Shown here: positions 1-8,522 of the stretch, in pieces
How positions within the stretch are numbered: the first letter of the stretch is position 1
Layout of the letters: every line of letters begins with the position of its first letter
Source: Pseudonocardiales bacterium
GTDB taxonomy: Bacteria; Actinomycetota; Actinomycetes; Mycobacteriales; Jatrophihabitantaceae
Assembly (NCBI GenBank): GCA_025465405.1
Contig: JAODNL010000248.1
Location: forward strand, 1-26,095
Direction of reading: 5' to 3'
DNA length: 26,095 nt
The notes under the pieces: generated by a model
The model's database searches: none
What the model saw: the letters and a program-made list of their open reading frames with translations, nothing else
What the model was told of the DNA's origin: nothing
Translations under genes and position numbers: made by a program

Positions 1-1
1 A

Positions 2-1105
2 TTCCACGACGAGTCCCACAGCTGGCTGGTGACCGGCTACGACGAGTGCGCCGAGGTGCTACGGGACCATCGCCGGTTCTCCTCCGCGGTAGCCGGCGTG
101 CCGGCGGAGGAGCAGGAGCGGTCTCGCCTGGTTCTCATCAACACCGACCCGCCCCGGCACACGCGGATGCGCGGCCTGCTGAACAAGGCGTTCACTCCGC
201 GCCGGGTCGCCGCGCTCGAACCGTGGGTGCGCACGCTCGTCGCGCAGCTGATCGACGACGCCGGCGGCGGCTCGATCGACATTGCGACGACGGTGGCCGA
301 GCCGCTGCCCATCATGGTCATCGCTTCGCTGATCGGCGTCTCGCGCGAGGACCTGATGACGTTCAAGATGTGGTCCGACGCGATGGTCGCCGTCCCCGAG
401 CCGGACACCATCGAGGACAACCGGGCAAAGACCCAGGCCATGTTCGACTACATCGCGACGATGCTGATCGAGCGGCGCGCGGCGCTGCAGTCCGGCTCGG
501 ACGCACTCACCGACGACTTCCTGAGCTCGCTGCTGCGTGAGGACCGGGGCGAGGAGCCCTTGGAGGACTGGGAGATCACCAGTTTCTGCGTGCTTCTGCT
601 TCTCGCGGGCAACGAGACGACGCGCAACCTCATCACCTGCCTGCTCAACGTCGCGGCCGACCGTCCGGACCTCTGGCAGACCCTCGCCGGCGACCGCTCG
701 GCCATCGCCCCGGCGATCGAGGAGTCGCTCCGCTTCGACAGCCCGGTGCAGATCCTGAACCGGTGGGCGACGGAGCCGACCGTGCTGGGAAAGCACCACA
801 TTGCCACCGGTGACAACGTCGCCGTCGCCTACGCGGCGGGCAATCGTGACCCACGGCAGTTCGCCGACCCGGAGCAGTTCGTGGCTCGACGGAAGGAGAA
901 CCGGCACCTGGCGTTCGGTATCGGGATCCATTTCTGCCTCGGCGCGCCGCTCGCGCGGCTCGAAACAGCCGTATTGATCGAGGAGATGCTCGACCGCTAC
1001 CCCCGCATCTCCCGTTCGGGGCCACCGCGCTTTCAGCATGCCGCGCGAGTCGTGCGTGGGCTGACCTCGCTGCCGCTCGAATTGGAGACAGGTCCTGGCC
1101 CATGA
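2..1105 (+). CDS. Cytochrome P450, 5'-truncated by the window edge
   Basis: This is a soluble bacterial P450 that would insert oxygen into an organic substrate using electrons from a ferredoxin and its reductase, neither of which is encoded here. The frame is open from base 2, and the first in-frame residues (FHDESHSWLVTGYDECAEVL) fit a P450 N-terminal region, so the true start lies upstream. Counting from the GTG at 29, the substrate-side HTRMRG segment is near residue 44, the I-helix oxygen-activation motif AGNETT near 193, the K-helix ExxR (EESLR) near 231, and the heme loop FGIGIHFCLG ends near 305 with the thiolate Cys303. All catalytic landmarks are intact. The stop overlaps the next ATG in ATGA, so it is cotranscribed and translationally coupled with the aldehyde dehydrogenase. 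That suggests P450 hydroxylation of an alkyl or alcohol group followed by aldehyde oxidation. The substrate is not deducible. Confidence 0.93.
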   Translation, partial: FHDESHSWLVTGYDECAEVLRDHRRFSSAVAGVPAEEQERSRLVLINTDPPRHTRMRGLLNKAFTPRRVAALEPWVRTLVAQLIDDAGGGSIDIATTVAEPLPIMVIASLIGVSREDLMTFKMWSDAMVAVPEPDTIEDNRAKTQAMFDYIATMLIERRAALQSGSDALTDDFLSSLLREDRGEEPLEDWEITSFCVLLLLAGNETTRNLITCLLNVAADRPDLWQTLAGDRSAIAPAIEESLRFDSPVQILNRWATEPTVLGKHHIATGDNVAVAYAAGNRDPRQFADPEQFVARRKENRHLAFGIGIHFCLGAPLARLETAVLIEEMLDRYPRISRSGPPRFQHAARVVRGLTSLPLELETGPGP

Positions 1106-2562
1106 CGACCCTCGAACGGCCGTTCATCGCGGGCGAGCGCGTGCACGAGTTCGGTGCGGCCACGTTCTCCTCGATCAACCCGGCGACGGAAGCGGTGATC
1201 GCCGAGGTCGTCCAGAGCAGCGTCGAGCAGGTCGACGCTGCCGTACGCGCCGCGTCGGCCGCGCAGCGGGAATGGGCCAAGCGGTCACCAGACGCCCGAG
1301 CGAGGGCCCTGTGGCGGTGGAGCGAGCTGATCCTTGCCGCCGGGGACGAGCTGGCCCGCCTCGATACCCATGACATCGGCCGGCCGATCCGGGATTCGAC
1401 GAGCGACCCGGCCGGGTGCGCTCGCGCCGCGCGGTACTGGGCCGGAATGGCCGATCAGATCCGCGGCGAGCAGCTGCCCACCGTGCCAGGACACCTGACC
1501 TACACCGCGCGGGAACCGATCGGCGTCGTCGGCGTCATCCTGCCGTGGAACGGTCCGATGCTGAGCATGTGCAACCGGGTGGCCCCGGCGCTTGCCTGCG
1601 GGAACGGCGTCGTGGTCAAGCCGTCGGAGTGGTCACCGATGTCGGCGGGTCTGTTGGCCGAACTGGCCATCGACGCCGGCCTGCCGGCGGGTCTGCTCAA
1701 CGTCGTCCTCGGTGACGGCCGCGTCGGTGCGGCCCTCGTCGAGCACAGAGGTGTCGGAGCGGTCTCGTTCACGGGCAGCGTCGCGACCGGCCGCCTGATC
1801 GCATCCGCAGCGGCCGGCAAGGCGATCACGATGGAGCTGGGCGGCAAGTCGCCGAACATCGTCTTCGCCGACGCCGACCTCGAGACCGCCGTGGACGCCG
1901 CTGTGTGGGGCGTCTTCGCGAACACCGGGCAGGTCTGCTGCGCCGGTACCAGGCTGATCGTCGAGCGCACTGTCGCCGAGGAGTTCGTGGCGCAGGTCGC
2001 GACACGGTCAGCGCTGATCCGGGTGGGCGACCCGCTGGACGAGCAGACCCAACTCGGCCCGCTCGCGTCGAAGATGCAGTACGACCGGGTGAACCGGCAC
2101 CTCGACGACGCGATCGCCGGCGGGGCACGCATGGTCACCGGTGGCGGCCGCCCGGCCGAGGCGGGTGACGTCGGCTACTACATCGCGCCGACGGTCGTCT
2201 GCGACGTGGCACCGGACTCGAGCGTCGTTCGCGAGGAGATCTTCGGGCCGGTGCTGACGGTCCAACAATTCACCGACGAAGCCGAGGCCGTATACCTCGC
2301 GAACGACACGGCATACGGCCTCGCGGCGAATATCTGGACCGAGAATTCCGGCCGGATGCTACGGGTTGCCGGGCGCCTGGACGTCGGCACCATCTGGGGC
2401 AACACGTCACGCGTGATGGATCCGGCCCTGCCGTTCGGAGGGTTCAAGGACAGCGGGGTCGGCAACGCCTACGGAGACGGCGCGGTGCAGGGACTGACCC
2501 GTCTCAAGCGCGTGTCCGTGCGTTACGAGACCGACGCGCCGGTTCCGCGCTGGCCACGCTGA
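1102..2562 (+). CDS. NAD(P)-dependent aldehyde dehydrogenase
   Basis: A 486-residue member of the classical ALDH superfamily that oxidises an aldehyde to its carboxylic acid in the cytoplasm. Visible landmarks are LPWN with the oxyanion-hole Asn150, the coenzyme-binding FTGSVATG near 223-230, MELGGKSPN with general base Glu245, and NTGQVCCAGTR with the nucleophile at Cys279 (second residue after the Gln). EEIFGPVL and PFGGFKDSGVG near the C-terminus are also typical. Length is normal for the family. The ATG overlaps the P450 stop by four bases, so the two form one transcription unit. The most economical reading is that it oxidises the aldehyde produced by the P450, but the family is too broad to name a substrate. 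It ends only 19 bp from the convergent ABC ATPase gene. Confidence 0.93.
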   Translation: MTTLERPFIAGERVHEFGAATFSSINPATEAVIAEVVQSSVEQVDAAVRAASAAQREWAKRSPDARARALWRWSELILAAGDELARLDTHDIGRPIRDSTSDPAGCARAARYWAGMADQIRGEQLPTVPGHLTYTAREPIGVVGVILPWNGPMLSMCNRVAPALACGNGVVVKPSEWSPMSAGLLAELAIDAGLPAGLLNVVLGDGRVGAALVEHRGVGAVSFTGSVATGRLIASAAAGKAITMELGGKSPNIVFADADLETAVDAAVWGVFANTGQVCCAGTRLIVERTVAEEFVAQVATRSALIRVGDPLDEQTQLGPLASKMQYDRVNRHLDDAIAGGARMVTGGGRPAEAGDVGYYIAPTVVCDVAPDSSVVREEIFGPVLTVQQFTDEAEAVYLANDTAYGLAANIWTENSGRMLRVAGRLDVGTIWGNTSRVMDPALPFGGFKDSGVGNAYGDGAVQGLTRLKRVSVRYETDAPVPRWPR

Positions 2563-2581
2563 CGGCGCCGACCAGGCCGGC

Positions 2582-3373
2582 TCAGTCGGCGACGTTGCCG
2601 AGATAGAGCCCGGACAGTTCGCTCTCCACCTGGTCGGGACGCCCGGCCATCACTACCCGCCCGGTCGTGATCACGACGGCTGACGATGCGATGCCCAGGA
2701 TCGTGCGGGCGAACTGCTCCACGGCGATCACCGTGACGCCGCTGCGCGCGATTTCGGCCACCAGTTCGTAGAGCGTCTCGACGATGCGCGGCGCGAGGCC
2801 CATCGACAGCTCGTCGATGAGAAGCAGTCCTGGATCCGTGGCGACACACCGCGCAAGCGCGAGCATCTGCTGCTCACCACCGGACATCGTTCCGGCCAGC
2901 TGCTTACGCCGGTCGGCGAGCTGAGGGAACTGCGCGTACGTCCGCTCCTCGATCTCGCTGGCCCGCGCACCGAGATGGGTGATGAGGCGCAGGTTCTCCT
3001 CGACGGTGAGGTTCGGGAACACGCCGCGGCCCTCTGGGATCAGGCACAACCCGCTCCGGGCTAGGTCGTCGGGACGCGCGCGGTTGACCTCCCGGCCGGC
3101 CATCGTGATCGTTCCGCTGGAAGCAGGGTGCAGCCCCGCGATCACTTTGAGCAGGGTCGACTTCCCGGCGCCGTTAGGGCCGAGCACGGCAAAGATTCCG
3201 CCGGCGAGAACCGTCAGATCGATCCCGTGCAAGACCTCGATGGCGCCATATCCCGCGCGGAGACCTCGCAATTCGAGGATCGGCTGAGGATCCAGCGTTC
3301 GGTCCGCGGACTCGGTCTGACCAGGCTGGCGGACACCATTCGGCGACGGCGCGGTCATCGAGCTGCTCATCAC
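2582..3373 (-). CDS. livF: ABC transporter ATPase, LivF-type
   Basis: Cytoplasmic ATPase of a hydrophobic/branched-chain amino acid-type importer. It shows Walker A (GPNGAGKST), the ABC signature MSGGEQQM, Walker B (LLLIDEL) and the Q-loop/LivF-style segment LCLIPEGRGVFPNLTV, with about 30 extra N-terminal residues before the ABC domain. The start is ambiguous: a GTG overlapping the livG stop as GTGA (chosen here) and an ATG three bases further on are both served by a GAGG about 8 bases upstream inside livG; another ATG lies at 3358. It is the last gene of the mhpFED-liv operon. In aromatic-degrading bacteria this transporter class often imports aromatic or alicyclic acids rather than amino acids, so a catabolic substrate is likely from context. 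Confidence 0.92.
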   Translation of the reverse strand: MMSSSMTAPSPNGVRQPGQTESADRTLDPQPILELRGLRAGYGAIEVLHGIDLTVLAGGIFAVLGPNGAGKSTLLKVIAGLHPASSGTITMAGREVNRARPDDLARSGLCLIPEGRGVFPNLTVEENLRLITHLGARASEIEERTYAQFPQLADRRKQLAGTMSGGEQQMLALARCVATDPGLLLIDELSMGLAPRIVETLYELVAEIARSGVTVIAVEQFARTILGIASSAVVITTGRVVMAGRPDQVESELSGLYLGNVAD

Positions 3374-4110
3374 GCGTTCACCTCGGCCGAGCCCAGATAG
3401 GCGCTGATCACGGCTGCGTCATTCCTAACCACGTCGGGACTGCCGGTTATCAAGACCTGTCCCGTGTTGAGGACGGTGATCACCGTGCATATCTGCATCA
3501 CCAGATCCATGTCGTGCTCCACGAGCACGATCCCTAGGCCGTCACCGATGAGTCCCCGCAGCAGGGTGCTGAGCGCGAGTGTCTCCTGCTCGTTCAGTCC
3601 CGCGGCCGGCTCGTCCAGTAGCAACAGCCGTGGCTTCGTCACGAGGGCACGCGCGACTTCGAGCAGCCGAGCCAGGCCGGTGGGCAACCGATCGGCCCGT
3701 TCGTCGGCCATCTCGGTCAGCCCGGTCCGTTCGAGCACTTCGTGGGCGTCGTGCTCGCAATTGCTGCGGTCGTGTGCCCAGCCCCGCCGGATCTCGGCCG
3801 CGGTGCGGATGTTGTCGTACACGCTGAGCACACCGAAGAGCTCGAGCTGTTGGAAGGTACGCGCCATTCGCAGCCGCGCGCGGCGATGCGGACCCAGCTT
3901 CGTAATGTCCCTGCCGTCGAGGAACACCGCACCGCTGCGGGGACGGACCAGCCCGCACGCGACGTTGAACAGCGTCGACTTCCCCGCGCCGTTGGGCCCG
4001 ATCAGCCCGTGGATCACGCCCGGCTCGGTCGACATCGTCACCCGGTTGACCGCCGTCACGCCACCGAAGGTGACGGTGACGTCGCGGAACTCGAGCAAGG
4101 GCTGGCTCAT
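3370..4110 (-). CDS. livG: ABC transporter ATPase, LivG-type
   Basis: Second ATPase of the importer. Walker A is GPNGAGKST, the Q-loop lies in MARTFQQLELF, and Walker B is LLLLDEPAAGLN, followed by the H-loop (VLVEHDMDLVM). The signature segment reads LPTGLARLLEVARAL, where LivG proteins usually have a Gly-Gln-Gln/Arg; the LSGGQ consensus is weak in this family generally. I start at the ATG (MSQPLLEF) because GCAGG lies 8 bases upstream; an in-frame GTG nine bases earlier would overlap the permease stop but has no spaced ribosome site. It follows the permease by one base and overlaps livF, so all are translated together. Confidence 0.92.
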   Translation of the reverse strand: MSQPLLEFRDVTVTFGGVTAVNRVTMSTEPGVIHGLIGPNGAGKSTLFNVACGLVRPRSGAVFLDGRDITKLGPHRRARLRMARTFQQLELFGVLSVYDNIRTAAEIRRGWAHDRSNCEHDAHEVLERTGLTEMADERADRLPTGLARLLEVARALVTKPRLLLLDEPAAGLNEQETLALSTLLRGLIGDGLGIVLVEHDMDLVMQICTVITVLNTGQVLITGSPDVVRNDAAVISAYLGSAEVNA

Positions 4111-4111
4111 G

Positions 4112-6130
4112 TCACGCACCTGCCTTCACGCCGAGCGCGTCATCGAGCATGGCCAGTTCACGGTTGCTGAGCGGTTCGTCGAGCCCGGCCCACTCCCAGA
4201 TCGGTTCGCCTTCCGCCCCGTCGGTCGAGGCAGCCTCCGGGGGCGGTTTCGCGCCCCGCCGCACCAGCTTCGACAGGCCGGCGGCGATATCCGCGACGAC
4301 GCCGTTGGGCTGCTCGCCCAGGCCGATACCGACGAGGCCAGGCAGCAGGGACGACGCGCGGTTGAACAGAGTGGACACGCTGCCGATCGCGCTGAACAGA
4401 CCGAGTGCGATCGCTCCGAAGAACGCTCCGCTGACCATCGCCACGCCGCCGGCCATCATCAGCAGCAGCAGCGGCAGGTTCTGGAAGAACGAGAATGCGT
4501 CCGGCGTGAACTGGGTTGACAGGCCGGCGAGGAGCGCGCCGCCGAGTCCCGCGATGCCGGCCGAGAGCGAGAACACCCCGAGCTTCACGGTGGTCAACCG
4601 GAGCCCGAGCATCGCGGAGGCCGCGGGACTCTCGCGCATGGCCAGCAGCATCCGGCCGTACCTGGATCGTCGGAGCGCGACGATCCCGATCCCGACCGCG
4701 CAGAAGATCGCGGCGAGCAGGACGAAAAAAGTAGTGTCGCTTCGCTCGTTGAGAAGCGGGAGGTTGGGACGCGCGGCGGGCAGCGATCCGTTGCCGAACA
4801 GCGGGATCCGGTGGCCGAAGACCGTGATCGACGACAGCCCGAAGACGAAGGTGTCGCAGAATTCCGCGAGAGCGGCCGTTGCCAATGCGAGGTACAGCCC
4901 GCGCAGGCGTATTGCGGGCAGCGCGGTGATCGCACCGACGGCAGCGGCGACGACGAAGGCCAACAGGAGCCCTAGCACGTTGCCCGTGCTCGTAGCGTGC
5001 GCCCAGACGACCGCGCCGATTCCCGCATACGTCATCTGGCAGAGCGAGATCTGCCCGCCGAATCCGACGAGCGGCACCAGTGACAGCCCGATGATGCCGA
5101 GCGCGAGACCGCTGCTCATCGAGAACAACGGCTGGGTGCCGAGCAACGGACCTATGGCGATCGCGCCGACCACGACGATTGCCGAGCCGAGCAATGCCAA
5201 CTTGTAGGTCGGCACCGGGAAAGCCTCCCGCACGCGCCGCGTGGCGCTTCCGCGCAGCCGCTGATGTGGCAACACCAGCAGTGCGATGAACAAGACGATG
5301 ATCGGGATCGTGTCAGGCAGACGTTGCAACCACGACACGGTGGACGTGGGCAGGTAGCCGACGGCGTAGCTCTGCAGCAGCCCGATGATTACCGCGCCGA
5401 GCACGGTCATCGACAGGCTGCGCAGCCGGCCGATCACCGCCGCGGCGTATGCGTTGACGACCAGCAGCGTGAGGGGGACGACCGACAGCTGCAGGTACGG
5501 GGCGATGAGGATTCCGGCGAGCGAGGCGAGCATCGAACCGAGCGCCCAGCTGAACATCGAGGCGCGGTCCGGACGTCCCCCGTTGAGCAATACCAGCGAA
5601 CGGTCGTCGACGACCGCTCGCATGTCCAGACCGATCCGGGTGCGATACAGCAGCAGCCGCAGGCCGATCGCGCACAGGATTCCGATACCGATCGTGATCA
5701 ACTGGTCCGACGTCACGGGCACGCCGAGGATGCTTACCTTGTTTCCGGCGTAGAACGCGGTGAAAGGACGGCTGGTCTGTGGATCCCAGATCCACAGAGC
5801 TGCTCCGACCAGAGCGACGAGGACGCCGATCGTCACCGCCAGTTTCGTCGCTTCGGTCGCATCCGCCAGGTTGCGCATGAGCACCTTCTCGATGACACAC
5901 CCGAACAATGGCGCGAGTATGCCCACCACGATCAACAGCGCGATCCAGGCCGGCCACCCCCAGCCGAAGCGCAACTGCCAGTAGACAAAGGCACCGAACA
6001 TGCCCATCGCCCCGTGGGCCAGGTTGAACACGCCGGACGTCGTGTAGGTGACCACGAGCCCGCTGGCCGCTATCGCGTAGATCGACGCGGTCACCAGACC
6101 GAAGATCGTGTAGGCGATCAGATCATGCAC
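4112..6130 (-). CDS. Fused LivH-LivM ABC transporter permease
   Basis: A single 672-residue membrane protein carrying both permease halves that are separate LivH and LivM subunits in the best known systems. Residues 1 to about 290 are LivH-like, with the motif SGVFNLAHGAMGMFG at 32-46. After a basic linker (LRGSATRRVREAF) residues of about 309-620 are LivM-like, with GFGGQISLCQMTYAGIGA from about 356. A polar acidic tail of about 50 residues follows and should be cytoplasmic. Many hydrophobic segments are visible in both halves. The GTG at 6130 is chosen because GGAGG stands nine bases upstream; an in-frame TTG at 6190 adds 20 polar residues and has little support. A strong hairpin lies between this gene and the binding-protein gene upstream. 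Confidence 0.9.
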   Translation of the reverse strand: MHDLIAYTIFGLVTASIYAIAASGLVVTYTTSGVFNLAHGAMGMFGAFVYWQLRFGWGWPAWIALLIVVGILAPLFGCVIEKVLMRNLADATEATKLAVTIGVLVALVGAALWIWDPQTSRPFTAFYAGNKVSILGVPVTSDQLITIGIGILCAIGLRLLLYRTRIGLDMRAVVDDRSLVLLNGGRPDRASMFSWALGSMLASLAGILIAPYLQLSVVPLTLLVVNAYAAAVIGRLRSLSMTVLGAVIIGLLQSYAVGYLPTSTVSWLQRLPDTIPIIVLFIALLVLPHQRLRGSATRRVREAFPVPTYKLALLGSAIVVVGAIAIGPLLGTQPLFSMSSGLALGIIGLSLVPLVGFGGQISLCQMTYAGIGAVVWAHATSTGNVLGLLLAFVVAAAVGAITALPAIRLRGLYLALATAALAEFCDTFVFGLSSITVFGHRIPLFGNGSLPAARPNLPLLNERSDTTFFVLLAAIFCAVGIGIVALRRSRYGRMLLAMRESPAASAMLGLRLTTVKLGVFSLSAGIAGLGGALLAGLSTQFTPDAFSFFQNLPLLLLMMAGGVAMVSGAFFGAIALGLFSAIGSVSTLFNRASSLLPGLVGIGLGEQPNGVVADIAAGLSKLVRRGAKPPPEAASTDGAEGEPIWEWAGLDEPLSNRELAMLDDALGVKAGA

Positions 6131-6200
6131 GAGGTCTGCCCTCCGGTGCGTCGACTGGGCGAGCGTAGGTCGCCGCTCGCCACCGGACAATGCCGATACA

Positions 6201-6254
6201 GGACGGGTGGCGCTGCCACGCCGACCGCAGTCGTCGCGTACAGCGCCACCGTCC
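6201..6254 (-). terminator. Long hairpin between binding-protein and permease genes (attenuator or mRNA stabiliser)
   Basis: Bases 6201-6215 and 6241-6254 are inverted repeats: GGAC, a single bulged G, then GGTGGCGCTG pair with CAGCGCCACCGTCC. That is a 14-bp GC-rich stem with one bulge and a 25-base loop, about 17 bases after the binding-protein stop on the minus strand. No T-run follows, so it is not a classical intrinsic terminator. Its place resembles the intercistronic hairpins that protect binding-protein mRNA from decay and lower expression of the downstream permease. A smaller alternative hairpin (GTGGC GCT GCCAC, 6207-6219) could compete. The structure is seen directly; the function is inferred. 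Confidence 0.6.
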
Positions 6255-6270
6255 GCTCATTCCGTGCCGG

Positions 6271-7617
6271 TCAGGGCTTGACCGTCGGTGCGTTCTTCGC
6301 CGAGCAGTCGTACTGTCCGAGCTGGCTCGGGAACGCCTGCGTGAACTTGTTCGACTCGACCTTCATGAGGATGAAGCACTGGCTCGCCTTGTTCGAAGCC
6401 GGATCGATCGGCCCCTGCAGCCCGCCACCCGTCCACTGCTTCTGGGTCGCGACGTAGTCCGAGATGCACTTTCGGGTCACGTTCGACCCACAGGACTTCA
6501 CACCCTCGGCGAACAGCAGCCACGCAGAGAACGCGGTTGCTCCGAAGAAGGTCTTCTTGGCCTTCGGCGCGTACTGAGTCAGCAGGTTGAGGTACTGCTG
6601 CACCGCAGGCACCTGAGCGGCGGCTTCGAACGGCGTCGTCGGGATGTACGTGTAGTAGTTCTTGATCGTTTTCCCGGCCAGCTGGAGGGTCGTCTCGTCA
6701 TAGAGCTGCGACGGCGAGATCTGCAGTTCCGGGTACCAGTTGAGCGTCGCCATCGCCTGCTCGATGCCCGCCGTGACGTTGGCGGTGTCGTTCAGGAAGA
6801 GGAACTTGACGCCGGCCTTCTTCATCGCCTGGACGTAGGGCGTCCAGTTCGACGTGGTGGGTGTGTACTCAGCGGTGTAGACGATCTTGCCGCCGATGTT
6901 GGTGATCGCCTCGTTGTAGGTGTGCTGCTCACGGTCGCCCGCAGCTCCGTTCGAGTACAGCGAACCGACCGCGCTGGCCCAGTCCGGGTGCTGGTCGAAG
7001 AACAGATGGAACCCGCCGATCGTCTGCTGATCAGCTGGGATCGGCGTCATCGGGTACATCAGCTTGGCGTTCGCTGCCTTCGCGCCGACGGTGGCCGCGG
7101 TGAAGTTCAGCAAGCCGCAGGCCTGCCAAGCGTCCACGCCGGTGTCGTCGAGGATGCCCATGCTGCCGACGAGGGCGACGTCGCTCGTGCACGATGTCTT
7201 CACCTGCGGGAGGTAGTTGCTGAAGGCGGAGTCGCGCTTGTCGAGCTTGAGCTTGCGACCGTTGATACCGCCGGCCGCATTGCACCAGCCGACGAAGGCG
7301 TCGGCGCCGTCGAAGATGGGCTGCAGCAGGCCAGGGGCGGTAGCCCACCCGACGTCAGCGATCGTCCCGACCTGGATCGTCGTGTCCGTGACGCCGGTGT
7401 CGGTCGAACCCGTGGCGCTGCCCGGCCCGCACACGGTGCCGAGCGTTCCGAATGAACCGGCACCGCCGGCCGCTGCCGTGCTGGACGACGACGACGAGGC
7501 ACCCGTCGAGCTCGTTCCAGCGGAGGACTGGGGGCTGCTGGATCCATGGCTGCTGCAGCCGGCAAGCGCCAGCAGAGCAACTGCCCCGAGGGCCGTCAGC
7601 TTGATATGGCGTTGCAT
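6271..7617 (-). CDS. ABC transporter substrate-binding lipoprotein (type 1 periplasmic-binding fold, LivK-like)
   Basis: An extracytoplasmic solute-binding protein of 448 residues that would deliver substrate to the fused permease. The N-terminus MQRHIKLTALG is followed by a hydrophobic stretch and the lipobox LAGC with lipidated Cys21. A Ser/Gly/Ala/Thr-rich tether spans roughly residues 22-60. The ligand-binding region then begins with TTIQVGTIAD. Later segments such as WCNAAGGINGRKLKL and GIEQAMATLNW fit the amino-acid/amide-binding (LivK, Peripla_BP_6) family. The ATG at 7617 is chosen because AAAGGGG sits seven bases upstream and the signal sequence starts directly there; an upstream in-frame extension to 7674 is unlikely. 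Its position after mhpFED suggests that the imported ligand feeds this pathway. The ligand cannot be read from the sequence. Confidence 0.9.
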   Translation of the reverse strand: MQRHIKLTALGAVALLALAGCSSHGSSSPQSSAGTSSTGASSSSSSTAAAGGAGSFGTLGTVCGPGSATGSTDTGVTDTTIQVGTIADVGWATAPGLLQPIFDGADAFVGWCNAAGGINGRKLKLDKRDSAFSNYLPQVKTSCTSDVALVGSMGILDDTGVDAWQACGLLNFTAATVGAKAANAKLMYPMTPIPADQQTIGGFHLFFDQHPDWASAVGSLYSNGAAGDREQHTYNEAITNIGGKIVYTAEYTPTTSNWTPYVQAMKKAGVKFLFLNDTANVTAGIEQAMATLNWYPELQISPSQLYDETTLQLAGKTIKNYYTYIPTTPFEAAAQVPAVQQYLNLLTQYAPKAKKTFFGATAFSAWLLFAEGVKSCGSNVTRKCISDYVATQKQWTGGGLQGPIDPASNKASQCFILMKVESNKFTQAFPSQLGQYDCSAKNAPTVKP

Positions 7618-7735
7618 TGGTGAACCCCTTTCGGTCGGTTGGCTTATGTTGGGTGGATGACGTTCATGTGACATCCGTGAATCCCACTGGGTGGTACTGC
7701 CGTCGATGGATTCGGCGTGACGGCGTGGTGTTCGC
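7618..7735 (-). other. 118-bp gap between mhpD and the binding-protein gene
   Basis: No gene fits here. On the minus strand the region begins after the mhpD stop with a 6-bp inverted repeat GCCGTC/GACGGC (7699-7704 and 7719-7724, loop 14). Nearer the binding-protein gene is an imperfect dyad, GATGAC and GACATC (7656-7661, 7670-7675), which could be an operator or chance. I see no convincing -35/-10 pair. The ribosome site AAAGGGG lies just before the lipoprotein ATG. The gap is long compared with the tight spacing of the rest of the operon, so a secondary promoter for the transporter is possible. Confidence 0.35.
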
Positions 7736-8518
7736 TCAACTGACGTCGATGCAGACCATGCCGAAGCTGCCGAAATCGGCCTCTACCCGGTCGCCGTGCG
7801 TCAGCGCCAGCGAGGCGTGCAACGAGCCGGTCAGCACCACGGAACCGGCGGTCAATGCGAGACCGAATCCGCCCAGCCGGTTCGCCAGCCAGGCGGCTGC
7901 CGCCGCCGGGTGCCCGAGCGCCGCCGAACCGCGCCCGTCGCCGCGCTCGACTCCGTTGAGGCGAACGCGCACCTCGAGGTCGGCCAGATCGCTCTCGCCG
8001 ACCGGCATCGCCGGACCGAGCACGTAAGCGCCGGAGGACGCGTTGTCGGCAACCGTGTCGATCAAGGACAGTCGCCAGTCCTTGATCCGACTGTCGATGA
8101 TCTCCAGCGCGGGAAACACCTGGTCGATCGCCGCGATCACGTCCGCCGCCGTTGTGCCCGCGCCGAGATCGCGCGTGAGTACGAGAGCGATCTCGGCCTC
8201 GGCGCGGGGCTGGACGAAGTCGGCGAGACGGAGGGTAGCCCCGTCGGCGATCACCATGTCGTCGAGCAGCGCCCCGAAGTCCGGCTCGTCGACACCCATC
8301 TGCTGCTGCATGGCCGCAGAGGTGAGGCCGACCTTGTACCCCACCACTGAGCGCCCGCTCGCGAGGGCGAGACCGCGGTTGTGACTCTGGATCCGCCATG
8401 CGGCCGCCACGTCGAGCTGACCGGGGAACAGCGCGGTCAGAGGCTCGATCGGCGTGCGGTCAGCGTGCGCCGCGCGAAGCAGCGCGGCCGCCCGCTCCAG
8501 AAGGCCGGCGTCGGTCAT
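7736..8518 (-). CDS. mhpD: 2-keto-4-pentenoate hydratase (MhpD/HsaE family)
   Basis: Adds water to a 2-hydroxypenta-2,4-dienoate-type product of meta-cleavage, giving 4-hydroxy-2-oxovalerate or its longer homologue. The 260-residue length is normal. Family landmarks are GYKVGLTS with Lys62, the metal-binding pair Glu107 and Glu109 in RAEAEIALVL, and Glu139 in FPALEIIDSRIKDW. The ATG at 8518 comes four bases after the aldolase stop, so the genes are coupled in the order aldehyde dehydrogenase, aldolase, hydratase, the reverse of the reaction order. The substrate chain (C5 or C6) is not determined by sequence. In steroid catabolism the C6 homologue is handled by HsaE, and the other enzymes here would fit either. 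Confidence 0.93.
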   Translation of the reverse strand: MTDAGLLERAAALLRAAHADRTPIEPLTALFPGQLDVAAAWRIQSHNRGLALASGRSVVGYKVGLTSAAMQQQMGVDEPDFGALLDDMVIADGATLRLADFVQPRAEAEIALVLTRDLGAGTTAADVIAAIDQVFPALEIIDSRIKDWRLSLIDTVADNASSGAYVLGPAMPVGESDLADLEVRVRLNGVERGDGRGSAALGHPAAAAAWLANRLGGFGLALTAGSVVLTGSLHASLALTHGDRVEADFGSFGMVCIDVS

Positions 8519-8522
8519 GGGA

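Noticed and set aside
4149..5207. Plus-strand open frame opposite the permease
   Set aside because: Ser/Pro/Arg-rich product antisense to transmembrane segments; typical GC artefact.
6131..6190. 20-residue N-terminal extension of the permease from TTG 6190
   Set aside because: Polar, not conserved in type, and a GTG at 6130 has a well-placed GGAGG.
6190..7455. 421-codon plus-strand open frame opposite the binding-protein gene
   Set aside because: It is antisense to a lipoprotein with a clear signal sequence, and its translation resembles no family.
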